The translations under genes were made by a program, and so were the position numbers. Shown here piece by piece: positions 46,606-59,536 of a stretch of 64,000 nucleotides of DNA. The stretch covers positions 62,001 to 126,000 of the forward strand of contig MU400584.1 of the NCBI GenBank assembly GCA_022578965.1, written 5' to 3'. Position 1 is the stretch's first letter; each line of letters starts with the position of its first letter. This DNA comes from Xylaria sp. FL1777. Its lineage: Eukaryota; Ascomycota; Sordariomycetes; Xylariales; Xylariaceae. The notes below the pieces were generated by a model that worked only from the letters and a program-made list of their open reading frames with translations, did no database searches and had not been told where the DNA came from.

Positions 46606-47530
46606 ACGGTGAAGGAATATGCGACGGTGAACCTGTTTAAGTGCCAATTTTCGACAGGACATAGTGTTGCTGTGTAACACTCTAGACCTTGAGGGCAGAC
46701 CGCTTTTAGGTCCGACACCTTGAAGTGTTAGCTACGGACGCATTAAAGCGCGTCTCGCATAGTGATGGACTCAGTGCTGATGATAAAGTATCAGCTATCT
46801 AACTTTTATGTGTGGCCTCACCTAGATATGCTCAATGAAAAGCGCATTCTGAAGTTCATTCTTGTGCTCAATTTTAAGGATCTGGTAGCAATTTGCAAGA
46901 TGTCCATCCAAGTGATATACCTAATTTAAGTACAAATAATTAAAAGGCTACAAAACAACGCATTGAGAAATACTATGTTGGTATTGATGATTGGTCACAC
47001 GAGCACCTTGGTAGCTTGATTTGGGGCACTCCCGTAGTACAATGCCGGCATTTATTAAGACAGTTCCGACTATTAGACTCGGGGAAAATATGACCATACA
47101 TTTAATATTATAGGTTGGTACAGCGACGCGGGCCTGTGCTATATACCGCCTAATGTGCTACGGAAAAGGAAACAAATAAATAAAATAAATAAATAACCCC
47201 TGATTAGTGTGCAACTCTCTGACATCTATTTCACGGAAACCCTTATATCTCCGAAGCATAATGAATCGTTTGGGAGCATCAGCAATTGGTAATCGAACCT
47301 CGATAGTTTTCTGAGGTTGTGTGGCTAGGTGGTGTTAGTGATGACGACTCTCCGACCTAGCGGCACAACAAGCCAGCAACAAGTACCTACCTAGGTACAT
47401 ATTAGAACCCTGTTACGGGCATATCAAGTACGCAAAGTTACTACGCGCCTATTATCTTGGCTATCACCTCGACAAGACCGATTGGGCTATAAATGACAGC
47501 CAATGGAATTGACTACCGAAAGCCGTCCCC
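46606..47530. other. Intergenic region between eIF5A and Rrn7
   Basis: No coding frame is supported. Features seen are AATAAATAAATAAAT-like A/T repeats at about 47172-47198 and a TACCTACCTAGGTAC word at about 47385-47400. Confidence 0.55.
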
Positions 47531-49335
47531 ATGGCTCGAACAAAATACCACAAGTTCCGGGGTGGTGAGCGATGCGACGAATGCGGCGCCCGCCAATGGT
47601 TTGCGCAAGACGCGCTACGATATTGCCGAAACGGGCACCGGCTCGAGGGCTTCGCCAATCATGAGGCCGATGAGGACGCCTTCGGCACGCAGGGCAAAGT
47701 GTCCCGGAAGAAGAAGGAGGCCCGTCGCAAGGTCGCCGTCAAGCTTACGGGCGACGAGGGCCGCGAGCTGTACCTCGAGGTTGTTCAGCTGATCCTCATC
47801 CGCCAGGTACGGTGGCTCGTCGACACCCAGGGTTTCCCGGACGATTTCACCGAGCTCGTGAGGGCGCTGTGGGCTTTGCGCGTACGCAATCTACCTCTGC
47901 GGGAGCGTGGAGCCGGGAAAGGAGACGGCGCAGGTAAGGGAGATGAGTCGGATGGAGTCACGTCGTCCGTTTGGTTCAGCTCCCAGAGCGAGACTGGCCA
48001 GTCGTCCGATGTCGACTTCTCGGATGTAACAACGGCTACATGGGCACCGGATGCGCGGAGGCGGTGGAAGTTGCCAAAGCTCATCGATACTCTCGCGTTG
48101 TGCTATCTTGCATGTTTGGTTAGACGACTGCCAGTTTCAACAGGAGACTTCCACAGCTGGGCACAAAAGGGGGACCTAGAGTTTCTATCTCCCGTATGCT
48201 CGTTTTTGCTATATAAAAAATGGTCGTATTGCTAAACTTCTACAGCTCAGCCAATTACCCCGTAATGTGCGCGATCGCCTGCCTGCGGAATTCCATTCAG
48301 CATTACTGGTGCGAGATCACATCCCAGCAGGACGGCTACAAAACACGGTTCAGCAACTTGTCATATCACTTAAAGTGAACTTCGAAATGACACTGCCTCC
48401 ATTAAACTATGTTCCCATAATAGTTCGCTTCATCACGGATCTAGTTTTACCAAGTTCGTCTTCTTCACCCTTCTAGCGACTAACTGGTCTTTACCAATTA
48501 ATACGATACAGTCGACGTATACATCACCGCCAAATACATTGGGGAAATCCTCAAGGCGGGATTTTCCTATCCTACTGGCGGAAAAAAAATCCGTACAATG
48601 GATAACCCTGAAGTTCTACTCGTATCTTTGATTGTTGTCTCTACCAAACTACTCTATTCCTTGGATGGAGTAGAGCGTCTTCCAATAAACCAGGACGATC
48701 CGAGACGGACAAAGGTCGACTGGGGAAAATGGAAAGAGATCACAGCTAAGAAGCCGATAGAAGAACGTACAAATTTGACACGCGGGGAGGAATACAAAGT
48801 CACGACTGATGATGTCTTGACCATGGATAAAGTGAAGCTTGATGATTACATGGATTGGTTTGAAAAGATGTGGTTGTGTGATGGAGAACCTAGAAGTAAG
48901 TTGAGATCAAGCATCATAGATACTAATTGGTTCCCTAAGCTAAATGTAACTCTAGCAACCGAAAGGGTACGGAATCTCTTTGAGCAGAGGAGGACCTCGT
49001 CCACGCCAGACCAGCCTCAAACCCCAGAGGAGAGTCGAGGCGATCAAATCAAGAGGCAATACGACAAATTAGGCCAGACGATCCAATCAGTCGAGCCAGC
49101 TACCGAACCTATAGAAAATGAAAAGAGTGAACCGAGAAATCTGTGTCCGATCTGGCGCAAGGAGGCCGACTTGCCAGATGCCGCGAACATCCTGTATAGA
49201 AAAGCGGCAGAGCTGGCTGCTATACCACTGCAAACGTTGATACGGGGCGCAACGCAAGTTGAAAGGCAATTAGAGCTCTGGTGCATACAGAAGACTAAGG
49301 ATAATGGAAAGGGTAAAAGCAGAGGCAATAGTTGA
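47531..49335 (+). CDS. RRN7: Rrn7, RNA polymerase I core factor subunit (TFIIB-like)
   Basis: Exons 47531-48193, 48246-48453 and 48512-49335; phases join, 564 residues. The N-terminal zinc ribbon is complete: C15, C18, C32, H36 in ERCDECGARQWF and YCRNGHRLEG, the Rrn7/TAF1B arrangement. A cyclin-fold region follows (ELYLEVVQLILIRQVRWLV; then LALCYLACLVRRLPVSTGDF). In yeast, Rrn7 with Rrn6 and Rrn11 recruits Pol I to the rDNA promoter. The intron acceptor choices keep the frame through AKYIGEILKAGFSYP. It is followed by the ubiquitin-L40 gene on the same strand. Confidence 0.9.
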
Positions 49336-49675
49336 TAGTGAGGAATACTCTTGTAGGTATACTGGTGGAACACACTCTAGGAGATGTGCGGTAATCGAAG
49401 GGGTCTAATGCCGGTAAAGGGATATATGGGATATGCTGAACTCTCTGTATACAATTATATCCAATACCCTAAAAATGCACGTGCGAATAATAATTCTTAT
49501 CGATTAAAGATTTCGCGCACAAGCGAGCGCAAACAGCCAGCTAGCCGTCAGCTGGCCGACAGACGACATAGCGCACACTCCAAACCCCCCACCACTATTG
49601 ACCATCATCCTTTTCGCCTTGGCTGCAATTCTTTAACTGCATCACGACAAACACCCACGAGGAAAAGCAGCCAAA
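49336..49675. other. Spacer and probable 5' UTR of ubiquitin-L40
   Basis: This is the 3' flank of Rrn7 and the leader of the next gene. No gene is seen. About 49575-49675 is C/A-rich, as in leaders of ribosomal protein genes. Confidence 0.5.
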
Positions 49676-50504
<829 letters not shown>

Positions 50505-51345
50505 ACGATTTCGCCACCTGCACTTTGTCGTCTCGGGCCCAATCATCTGGATTTGAGGGCACGATGGTCAACGGAGGGGTGTTTGGGCATGCGGTGTTTG
50601 ATAAAGGAAGGCTTATGGGTTTCTTCCGCTGCTTCTGATGAGGAAATTCGCATAGCATCAGTCTAGTTCTGCGGTAATGAGAATAAATACGCATACAAAC
50701 ACATTTCTCTTTCGTGGTTCATCTAATAACAGGGTGCTCAATAACCATGCTGGTACCACCCAAATAGCTCCACGATCCGCCGACCATCACATGCAATAGG
50801 TTGTCTAGCCATGGTTGACGCATTTGCCTACCAAGAGTGGCATAACCACACACTCATGAACTGGCAGGTGCTATTTCGAGAGAAGTTATACAATACTCAT
50901 GATTACGAGACTGACAACCGCATGTCAATTACATCCATGAAAGCAAAGGGGTATCTCAAGACGCCAGCCGATTACAAATGCTAGACTCCTTCCACCGAAA
51001 CTTATAACCCATCCATCCTTATCCGAGGAGCCATCTGCTTGGAAAGCCGGAGAATGCATCTTAGAAGTGTACATGTGCTGTTCTTCGCACATCAACTACC
51101 TACCTATCAACGTAGGTAGATAGATAGGTAGTTGTTTTGATCCGGTTTATAGCGGCTATCGTATGCTGTATTTTCCAACCCATGAACGCCTTAAGTCAAA
51201 TCTATGTATGCATGTCGTTATTATCATCTCTTATGCGAGACTCAATGATGTCACTTCCGGTGTCCTGAGGTCGTCTACACTGCTTCGTAACAAGAACAAT
51301 CCAAGAAGATAGACAGGGTTGTATCGAAGACACGGACGGGCGAAT
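50505..51345. other. Convergent intergenic region
   Basis: An 841-base spacer between the 3' ends of ubiquitin-L40 and Eaf7. No gene is seen. It contains the hairpin-forming repeat at 51093-51134. Confidence 0.55.
51093..51134. repeat. Hairpin-forming inverted repeat between convergent genes
   Basis: CAACTACCTACCTATC on the left pairs with GATAGGTAGTTG on the right around GTAGGTAGATA units. It lies between two convergent transcription units. It belongs to the GTAGGTACCTAC word family seen elsewhere in the window. Confidence 0.7.
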
Positions 51346-52406
51346 TCAGTTCTTCTTGCGGCCGCCTTTGGGACGGCCGCGGCCACGACCTCTGCCGCGG
51401 GTACTGGTGTTGCGGCCTGAGCGGGTAGCAGGTGCTTCGGTCTCTTCTTCCTCTTCTTCCGAGTCGCTGCTATCGTCGTTGTCCTCACCTTCGTCCTCGT
51501 CTTCTTCCTCTTCGTCCTCGTGCTCGGACTCGACGCTCGACGTCTTCGCCTTGGCCGCCGCGCGCTTCTGGCTTCGCGCCCCTCGAGCACTCCGGCTCAC
51601 AGGACTACTGGCTACCGGCGTCTCTTGGTCCGTGTCCTCGACTGTACTAGATCGTCGCGTCTTGGCCGTCGCACTGCCCGCGATGCTAGCGGCGTCCGTG
51701 GCGGCCGTGGTGTCGCCTCGCTTGCGCTTGCGCGGCTGCCTCCTCGCTGCCGCGGTGGTGGTTGTGGCGGTGGTAGTCTCGGCCTCCGCGTCCGAGTCGC
51801 TCCAGTTGTCCGGCTCGTTCTCGTCCGCCGCCGCCCGCGCCCACATCAGGTCGTGGAAGCTGTTGGCCGGCAGGTCGAAGTCCTTGTAGATCTCCTCCGG
51901 CGCCTCGTCCCCGCCCAGTGACTTAACGTAGTCGAAGGAGTTGTCGCGCTCGTCGATCATTTCCATGTCGAAGAACTGGCGGAGCTTCGTCCAGATCCCC
52001 GGGATCCGCGTGTGTGTTTCCACGTCCGGGTCGAAGCCGTGGTTGCGCAGATGCTCGGATATGGCGATGATGCGGAAATGCTTATGCATACCTTGAGAAA
52101 AAGAATCGTGAGCGGGCTAAACAGGATGAGTCTGCGGTTACCTGGATCGCTTTACGTACCAGAGGGCTTCCATCTGATGATGGCCTTGAATAGCGACGAC
52201 GTTTGGTCTTCGGTCCAGAGGTCCCTGAGAACCTCCGACTCGGTCGGATTGTTTGGTTTTGCGGCGATTGGCGTATCGGCAGCACGGGGCGTTTCGGAGG
52301 CTTTGGGGGTATCAACGTCCATGGCATCTTCGTCGTGGGCTGGTGTCGCTGAAGCCTTTGGCGTTGAGACCTCCGCTAAAGCTTTAGACTTCCGTTTTGG
52401 TGGCAT
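51346..52406 (-). CDS. EAF7: Eaf7-like subunit of the NuA4 histone acetyltransferase complex
   Basis: Exons 52406-52160 and 52091-51346 (minus strand), a 68-base intron (GTACGT...AAG); phases join, 330 residues. The conserved CT20/Eaf7 core reads WTEDQTSSLFKAIIRWKPSG, then MHKHFRIIAISEHLRNHGF and IPGIWTKLRQFFDMEMIDE. In this family the core tethers Eaf3/Eaf5 to NuA4. The tail is disordered: Ala/Thr-rich, then a long Glu/Asp run and a terminal GRGRGRGRPKGGRKKN, an AT-hook-like basic end. The N-terminus (MPPKRKSKALAEV) is basic too. It is divergent from the GCP gene, with 566 bases between starts. Confidence 0.9.
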
Positions 52407-52972
52407 TGTACTAATCGCTAGTTTGCGCAAGCTGTTGCGCGAATCGATTGGAAGACGACGCTTTTCGGGGGTGTACGTGAAGAGTATTACTACCAGTATT
52501 GATGTGTAAAAAGAAGCCTTGAGGAGTGCGATATAGACAATGCAGGCTGTACGGCTCGAGACCCAAGGAAAGTTGCTGAGGTCAACCCTCCAAATGTCAA
52601 GATTGCAGAAGTGAATTGCAAAGAGCAGGGCTGATGAAATGAGAGAATTGTGCTTATAAGTTTGCCTTTTATCTTGTACCAGTGAATTGGTTTAAATCAG
52701 ATTGAATTTAAGTGAAAATTATTCGTAGAAAATGTAGCAGTAGACTTTGGGTCTGACGATGCATAGCATGTGAACTTGGACTACCTACATACCTCTTAGG
52801 TAAGTGTGGCTTAGCAAGTCGCGGGCGGACGCGACTTAGGTACCTACTTAGGCAGTTGTGGCATTTTGCTTACCATGCGCATCTCCATCAACTCAACATT
52901 GTGTTGACCTACAGCACATGATTTATCTAGCGAAGTTCTAAGGATGCCGTTTTCCACCGGCCTGAAGATAAC
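52407..52972. other. Divergent promoter of Eaf7 and the GCP gene
   Basis: 566 bases between two start codons. TACCTACATACC and TAGGTACCTACTTAGG words lie at about 52780-52855. No gene is seen. Confidence 0.5.
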
Positions 52973-55852
52973 ATGGCAGAAGAAGAATCTGCTGATGTTT
53001 TTGCATTCCCCGACTTCAATCTATCTACCAAACGGCTAGCATTGCCTTCCAAGCCCCAGGACCAGTTCTTTGGTCTCGACGTTGAGGCTGCCAATAAACA
53101 AACCAGCCGTATCACCGATACTCAACCTTCTCATGCAACGGCCAATGAGTTCTTTAAAATTCCTGGCGTTTTTGCTCCATCAGAGTTGAATGGTCATGAC
53201 AATGAGAACGATGATCTCAACCAAATCCCAGAGCCGCTCCACGATACTATTCTGTCTGATCTCGATATCATAGACGGATTATGGCACAAGGGGGAGAATC
53301 AAACAACTGCCAGCGCGGAATATAAAACATGGGATGGTTTCGCGCTGCCCGATATTCCACAGACAGCGCCCCTCTTCATTACAGAGGCTGGTCCTTCAGT
53401 GTATGACGCTGCAATTACAGACAAAGACGATCCCATGAAATTTGGGAATGCAGACCACCTAATTATCCAAGGCAATCCATATTTAGCAGCATTGCTAGCT
53501 GTGACACTTGGGAGGGGCTCGGTATTCTTCACATGGGATGCTAAAAAGGCTTCATTCATTCCTGCAGTGGAGAGAATGAGGATATCTGGCTACTCTACCG
53601 AAGTTCTTCAGGGACTACAGAATTCCTGTCTAAGATCAGGGACCACAACGCGTTTCCTTTCGTCCTACGTCCAACTTACCTACAGCACACGGTCTAGTGC
53701 TGTCAGAGTAGCACTAGCCAAAGCCGTTGATATTCTTCTTCTAGCCATCCAACAGAAATTGGGTGAGCGTGGGAAACAAGTGAAGTCCCTGCTGCAATTA
53801 CAGTCTTTGGTTGAGGCAATCGAGACCATGCTGGTATATCTCCGCGACCTTGTCCGTAGCTTATCCCGAATAAGAATAGACGAACAGGTATTATCGCAAA
53901 TCTTCGCCGAGACGGAGGTCCTAGAGAATGATCACTCATTACTACCGGCTCTCATGTGTGAAGTTTTGTCGCGAGTTACACAGCCTTGGGCCGACTTTGC
54001 TGAGAAGTGGATAGGGGTGAAAGCTGAAGAAGGTTTCCCGATAACTAAAGATGGGACAGGGAAGAGTTTTGTCAAAGTCGAGGATATCTCCAGGGTAGAC
54101 GACTTCGGGTTCGAGGTTGAGGAGCGGGAGTACGTTCTTGATGAAGCTCGCATGCCGAATTTCATACCACCCGATATCGCGCTGATCGTATTTGAGGCCG
54201 GCAAGACCCTGCGACTACTTCGAACACACCACCCAAACCATCCACTTTGTCATGTTGGCATCGTTGCCTCCAGCAAGCCCCCTGCATTAAAATGGCTATT
54301 CGATTGGGAATCCATTGAAAAATTGCAAGAGGAGGTGAAACATTATGAAAAGGCTATGCTACAAAAGATTCTCGGAAAACCATCAGAAGATATTCTCCCA
54401 GTTGGACCTGAAGTCAGAGCTACCTCTGGGGAGCAAGGCATATTAAAGGTATTTGGCAATGACGGGACTCATCTTGAGCAGCAGCTTTTAGCGTCTATCC
54501 AAGCATTAGACCAAGCGCCGCCTGTCGCGGTTGCCCAGGATGTACTGTCATCCTTGATCGAAAATCATTTGTTTCGCCCCGGCGGCCAGCTACACACAAA
54601 AGGTTCAGGTTTCGACCTTCACTGGTCACTTATTCCGCTCCATTCGTTCGGTCCGCTTATAACATCACAAGCAAGACTCATCAACCGCGAGTACATGAAA
54701 CTTCTCTTCGACACACATGATCTCAAAGAACATCTACGTGTCCAGAAAGAATTTCAACTTTTGAGGAACGGCATGTTCTGCAGTCGGCTATCCCACGCAC
54801 TATTCGATCCAGATCTCGAGACAGCCGAGAGACAGGCCGGTGTTGCTCTGAACGGGGGTATAATGGGTCTTCGCATGAATGGAAGAGAGACGTGGCCACC
54901 TGCAAGCTCAGAACTACGCTTGGCGCTAATGGGTGTGCTCAGCGATACTTACTTACCCCCTGCACCACGAGGATCAAGTTTATCAACGAACGAAAACCCC
55001 GATCTTCCAGGTGATCTCAGCTTTGCTCTGCGAGATCTCTCACCCGAAGAGATTGATAAATGCATGGACCCGACTTCACTCGAAGCACTTGACTTCCTGA
55101 GGCTAGCCTACAAGACACCCACGCCCCTCTCGCCAATCCTGACACCGGTGATCTTGATCAAATACGACAAAATCTTCAAACTGCTTCTCCGCGTTCTGCG
55201 AATGTTGTATGTCGTCGGCCAGCTCTCCCGAGACATGTCGAGGATGGAACGCCAGGGTCGAGACACAGGTGATGCGTGGTTGCGGTTTCGATTTGAGGCT
55301 CAGCATGTGGTGCAGAGCGTGGCCGCCTACTTCTTTGATACGGGCATACAGATGCCATGGCTGCAGTTTGAGAGATGGCTTGACGAAGTACAGTCCGACA
55401 TTGCACGAGTTGACATAGACATGTTGAATGCCCGTGTAGTGAGTCCGGACGAAGTGCGTGAAGAGCACGAGAAGATGCTCGATCGCATCATGAACATACT
55501 CCTACTACGGAGAAGGCAACAGCCTGTCATAGCACTGCTCGAAGACATCTTCAGGCTGACGCTAAGGTTCTCCAGACAGGTACAATTAGAGGTAAGTAGC
55601 AAAGTAGAGGGCGATGCTAGTAAGGTCATAATCCAGGAACTCCACCAAACATTCAAGAAGAAAGTAGAAGTCTTCGTTACTGTTTGTCATGGTATTAGCG
55701 AAAAGGGAGGAGGGGCCACTGGTAGAGGAACAAGACGCGACTTGATGATTAACAACGAGCGGCGAAGTAACAGTATGAACGGCGAGAACACGATTGATAG
55801 GCTTCTAGTCAGTCTCGACATGCTGGGTTATTTTTCCCGCCCTAGATTTTAA
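52973..55852 (+). CDS. Gamma-tubulin complex protein (Spc97/Spc98 family, GCP5/6-like)
   Basis: A single exon encodes 959 residues from ATG 52973. The C-terminal GCP core is recognisable: LKEHLRVQKEFQLLRNGMFC, then ALDFLRLAYKTPTPLSPILT and IFKLLLRVLRMLYVVGQLSR, plus a final helical block (QPVIALLEDIFRLTLRFSRQ). The N-terminal half has the GRIP1-type helical region (LAALLAVTLGRGSVFFTW). The family nucleates microtubules from gamma-tubulin rings at the spindle pole body. The long, divergent N-terminus and interrupted core favour a GCP5/GCP6-type (Alp16-like) subunit over GCP2/GCP3, but that choice is inference. No intron is needed. Confidence 0.87.
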   Translation: MAEEESADVFAFPDFNLSTKRLALPSKPQDQFFGLDVEAANKQTSRITDTQPSHATANEFFKIPGVFAPSELNGHDNENDDLNQIPEPLHDTILSDLDIIDGLWHKGENQTTASAEYKTWDGFALPDIPQTAPLFITEAGPSVYDAAITDKDDPMKFGNADHLIIQGNPYLAALLAVTLGRGSVFFTWDAKKASFIPAVERMRISGYSTEVLQGLQNSCLRSGTTTRFLSSYVQLTYSTRSSAVRVALAKAVDILLLAIQQKLGERGKQVKSLLQLQSLVEAIETMLVYLRDLVRSLSRIRIDEQVLSQIFAETEVLENDHSLLPALMCEVLSRVTQPWADFAEKWIGVKAEEGFPITKDGTGKSFVKVEDISRVDDFGFEVEEREYVLDEARMPNFIPPDIALIVFEAGKTLRLLRTHHPNHPLCHVGIVASSKPPALKWLFDWESIEKLQEEVKHYEKAMLQKILGKPSEDILPVGPEVRATSGEQGILKVFGNDGTHLEQQLLASIQALDQAPPVAVAQDVLSSLIENHLFRPGGQLHTKGSGFDLHWSLIPLHSFGPLITSQARLINREYMKLLFDTHDLKEHLRVQKEFQLLRNGMFCSRLSHALFDPDLETAERQAGVALNGGIMGLRMNGRETWPPASSELRLALMGVLSDTYLPPAPRGSSLSTNENPDLPGDLSFALRDLSPEEIDKCMDPTSLEALDFLRLAYKTPTPLSPILTPVILIKYDKIFKLLLRVLRMLYVVGQLSRDMSRMERQGRDTGDAWLRFRFEAQHVVQSVAAYFFDTGIQMPWLQFERWLDEVQSDIARVDIDMLNARVVSPDEVREEHEKMLDRIMNILLLRRRQQPVIALLEDIFRLTLRFSRQVQLEVSSKVEGDASKVIIQELHQTFKKKVEVFVTVCHGISEKGGGATGRGTRRDLMINNERRSNSMNGENTIDRLLVSLDMLGYFSRPRF

Positions 55853-56241
55853 TATTATTATTCGAGATGTTACCCCAAATCAAACTAGAGTATTGAACAA
55901 GTTCGACCCCCTTATTTTCCCCCTATGTTTTCTCATTCTAAGCAGATGAAAAGGACCAGATGAATAAATTACATGGAAGACTTCGTCAGGGGTAAGGGGT
56001 AAGAGACATCATCTAGTACCCTGTAGGTACTATTAGCTTGAATGCCCCGCATCGCGTGTCCAGGGTACCGGGACGACGCGACTTGGCTGCTTCCATGTCC
56101 ACAAAATTCCCGAACCCCGCCAAAGCTGGTGCTACCTATCACTGTATTTGCCAAACATCATCAACCGTGGGGTGAAGCAGCCACTCTTCAACATCAATAC
56201 TTAGCCTCCTTGACCTTTTCTAACCCTTCCATGCCACTACA
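55853..56241. other. Intergenic spacer
   Basis: 389 bases between the GCP gene and ASK1. No gene or clear repeat was seen. Confidence 0.55.
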
Positions 56242-57816
56242 ATGTCACGGCCCGGAATGGCTTCATCAGGGAGAACTCTAACTTTGACGGAGGAATTAGA
56301 GAGATTAGAGCAGTCTATTACACTCACCCTGCAAGGTATATATTTTATCTACCACGCTCTCGCTTGCTCAGATCCCCGCCAACTGTGACGCCATTCACTA
56401 ATCATGACTTGCTAGAAATCGACCACAACTTCAGCAAAGCCCACCGAATCGTCACGACCAGCATCCTTCCTCTCGTCGAGCAGTATGGCGAACATTCGAA
56501 GAACGTATGGGAAGCTTCCAAGGTTCGTAAAGCCTCTAATGCCAGCCACTACTACCTACGTATTCCTGACAATAGTAACGTTCTAGTTCTGGAAACAATT
56601 CTTCGAAGCTTCCGCGAATGTATCACTGTCCGGCTACGAAGAACTAGCAGGCGAAACTGAGGAGACAACAGCCGAAGAAACGACTGTTGACGAGACTACA
56701 TCGGACTACGATGCCACACAAGAAGATACGACCACAGAGTCTTCTGAATACCAAGATCACCAGCAACGGACCAACAACGTAATCGAGGACTCGCTCCTCG
56801 AAGACGCCACCATTACAGGCAGTACGCCGCGGCCACCTGCCACGAAATCCCTGCAGACACAATTCGCCGATTTCGATTCGCCATACCAAGCTCTAAGACG
56901 GGAATTCAAGGGCGGAGCGGTCTTTAAGAGTGACTTGCCCGCAGGCGGAGATGAAGACGAGTACAACGAAGCTGCCGATGATACGATGCAACTCCCTCCA
57001 TATCAGCATGGAGGCAGCACAAGACTACCTGATATGTCGATGACGCCGCGGTCGTCATCTTTGCTTCTCGATGAACCAACGCTACATCCACAGTCTACAG
57101 CCCAAAAGTCCAAAGACTTGTTGTTACATCGCGTCCTGGACAAAAATTACAGACTACAAGCAACGCCGCTCAAGACCGTCCCTCTCCCAGCACGGACACG
57201 TGGTCGATCGCCACAGAGAAAGGGTGCAGAGGAAGAGCCAGAAGAGGATAGGGCGCGTCGCGCTTTATGGGCTGATAGTCCCATGAGCTCGCCCGAGATG
57301 GCCGTCCCGAAGTTGCGAAGCAACTTGTACATGTCGCCGTTAAAGACTCGGCAGCGCGGCCGAGGAGGAGGCCCACGAACACCAGGTGTCAGTGTGCAGA
57401 CACCGGTGACGTCCAAGAAACGGGACATCTTTGCTGAGGCCCGGGCTCAGGACCAAGGAAAGGGGAAGGGGAGAGCGGATGAGATTACGTGGGAGAGTGA
57501 CGAGGACGACGTCGATGAGGACAGTGTGTTCGGTGGCATGAGCCCACCTAAGACGATCCAGTTTGCAATGCCTCCTAGTAAGCTAATGCAGACGCCTGGT
57601 GAGTTATATCGTTCCATTGCATGGGTTGATCCTGGTTTGCGAGATGCGGTGGCGAAGATGAAGACGCAACTAATTGGAATTGTGATAGCTCGAGAAGCCA
57701 GTCGTCGTATCGTAGACGATATCCTCATCACAGCTGGTGCAGTGCCCGAGGAATCCTTGGAAGACAGTCCCACTATGGTGAAGATGAACCATGATATCTT
57801 AGACGACACATTTTGA
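56242..57816 (+). CDS. ASK1: DASH/Dam1 complex subunit Ask1
   Basis: Exons 56242-56335, 56416-56522 and 56587-57816; phases join, 476 residues. The conserved N-terminus is built across two introns: LTEELERLEQSITLTLQE, then IDHNFSKAHRIVTTSILPLV and FWKQFFEASANVSLSGYEE, the Ask1 family block. A long Ser/Thr/Pro-rich disordered middle has Cdk-type sites (SPQRK, MSPLK, TPGV). Near the C-terminus come SPPKTIQFAMPPSKLMQTP and AREASRRIVDDILITAGAVP, motifs shared by filamentous-fungal Ask1. The DASH complex couples kinetochores to microtubules, and Ask1 is a Cdk1 target in yeast. Confidence 0.92.
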
Positions 57817-58709
57817 CCTGTAGGTGAGACTTGGCGGCAGATTCACTGTTCACGAGAGGATTGTTCGTATATCACTGTTTCAGAGAAGTTCTGTAAGAAG
57901 ACATGTCAAAAGCAGTAATATGTCCCGGTGGCCATGAGGATACATGCTCGCGACAGAAAGTAGAAGATAGGAGCCGTATAGGACAGGAATATACGTAGAG
58001 AGACCACGAAGAATCAAAATAAGATACCCCTTTTCATGACAGCAAAACAATATCCACACTTGTTTGTTTCATGCTACTCGCTCTCTTTTTCTTCGTTTTC
58101 TGCCTCGGCAGATATTCAAGCTTAGTGAGACTCTGATCCTAAATAACCCTCAGTGCACATCTCTTTCCATATTCATCATGAGAACCAAAAGAGCAGCTAG
58201 GCACTAACCCCATAAGAACATCGGCATATACCCAGGTAGTCTATATCATCTCTCAACGTGAAGCATTACAATACACATCACATTCCTTAAGCGCCTGCTG
58301 CAGACTGAAACGATAAAGAGATAGCCTATTCTTTCCCTTTCGCTATTCCAAATCTATCGACGCCTCCTGCATTCTCACCTAGCCCCATCTCGCCTTATTT
58401 CAACCTCACTCCAATTCCGCATTGGGCATACCGCGAAAACAACTCCCGCATGCCCTTTCCTGTCCTGTGCTGTTCCCGTCCTGTCCGGAAGCCTGTCCTG
58501 AAGCCTATTAGCATTCATGCGATGTCATCGTCTCAGGAACAGCGGCATGACTGCATATGCGTATGATAAATAAGCACCTGAGTAACCACACAAGCCGCAG
58601 CAGCTAAGCAACGCCAGCATACATACATGCATGTAAACACGCTTATCCGCCCGTCTCCTCCACTACCTACGTTGGTATAGGATACTGGTATAGGTGGCCT
58701 ATATCCATT

Positions 58710-58763
58710 CCCGTTCCCGCTCTCGCTCCCGACCCCGATCCCGATCCCGATCCCGCTCCCGCC
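58710..58763. repeat. (CCCGAT)n/(CCCGCT)n hexanucleotide tract
   Basis: Imperfect six-base units of CCCGAT, CCCGCT and CCCGTT. Translated they give an Arg/Ser dipeptide run, which is taken as an artefact. Confidence 0.85.
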
Positions 58764-58860
58764 CAAAGCCAAGTAAGTCAGGATGCATCTATACTACATA
58801 TCCGGCTTCTTCATTGCGCCATATACGCAGTAAGTATAATCCCCCCCCTTCCTCCCCTTT

Positions 58861-58892
58861 ACCCCCAACCAACCCCCAACCAACCCCAACCC
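58861..58892. repeat. C-rich ACCCCCAACCA repeat
   Basis: About three units of ACCCCCAACCA, with C-tracts spaced as could form an i-motif on this strand or a G-quadruplex on the other. Confidence 0.7.
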
Positions 58893-58967
58893 GTTCCCCA
58901 CACCGAACGCTCCCAGACGAATCCCCCTTAGCTACCTTACCTTACTTATGTAGGTATCTATATCTTA

Positions 58968-59030
58968 CCTGCCTGCCTGCCTGCCTACCTACCTAATCTC
59001 CGCGTCGCGCATGCGTATGCGTATGCGTAT
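58968..59030. repeat. (CTGC)n, (CTAC)n and (GTATGC)n tracts
   Basis: CCTGCCTGCC and CCTACCTA units are followed by GCGTATGCGTATGCGTATGC. Simple sequence with no coding role seen. Confidence 0.8.
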
Positions 59031-59536
59031 GCACGCGTGCGTCCTTCCTTCCATGTAATCCAAGACATGCGCTCGGGCCTCGGCGTCCGCGATGTCTGGG
59101 TTCTGGACGGGAAGGATTTCGGACTTCACTTCACTTCACTACACGTGTGTACGTACAAGGTATGTACGCACGTGTACGGGTCTCTCTCTCGTGTATACAT
59201 ACTTACTCTTATATGTATGTATACATGTCGGAGAGGGAAAGTGAGTGCATAGATACCGGTAGATGCGTTTGCGAGACGTCCTGCCTTTTTTTGCTTTTTT
59301 TTTTTTTGCTTTTGTGGGCGCGGAGGTCTTGCTTTGTCTAAGTGGCTTTCTTTTGACGCAGAGAGGTGGGTTATTGGATAGGTAGGTGGTGGAGCGAGGC
59401 TGTTGGGCGGTGTTTTTTTTTTTTTTTTTAGGGAAATATGATAGGATAGGATAGGACGGGATGTAGGTAGTTAAAATTCCGTGACCGGCCGATCGATCGA
59501 CCGTCCGTTCATCCGTTTCTTCGCTTGCTTATTTCT

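Larger units (their letters stand above)
57817..59536. other. Repeat-rich intergenic region
   Basis: 1.7 kb without a supported gene. It contains several simple-sequence tracts at 58710-59030 and poly-T runs at about 59300-59310 and 59413-59430. Arg/Ser-rich translations of these tracts were rejected. Confidence 0.55.

Noticed and set aside
58694..58996. 100-residue Arg/Ser-rich open frame
   Set aside because: A direct translation of the CCCGAT hexanucleotide tract; starts upstream of other simple repeats and has no non-repetitive conserved part.
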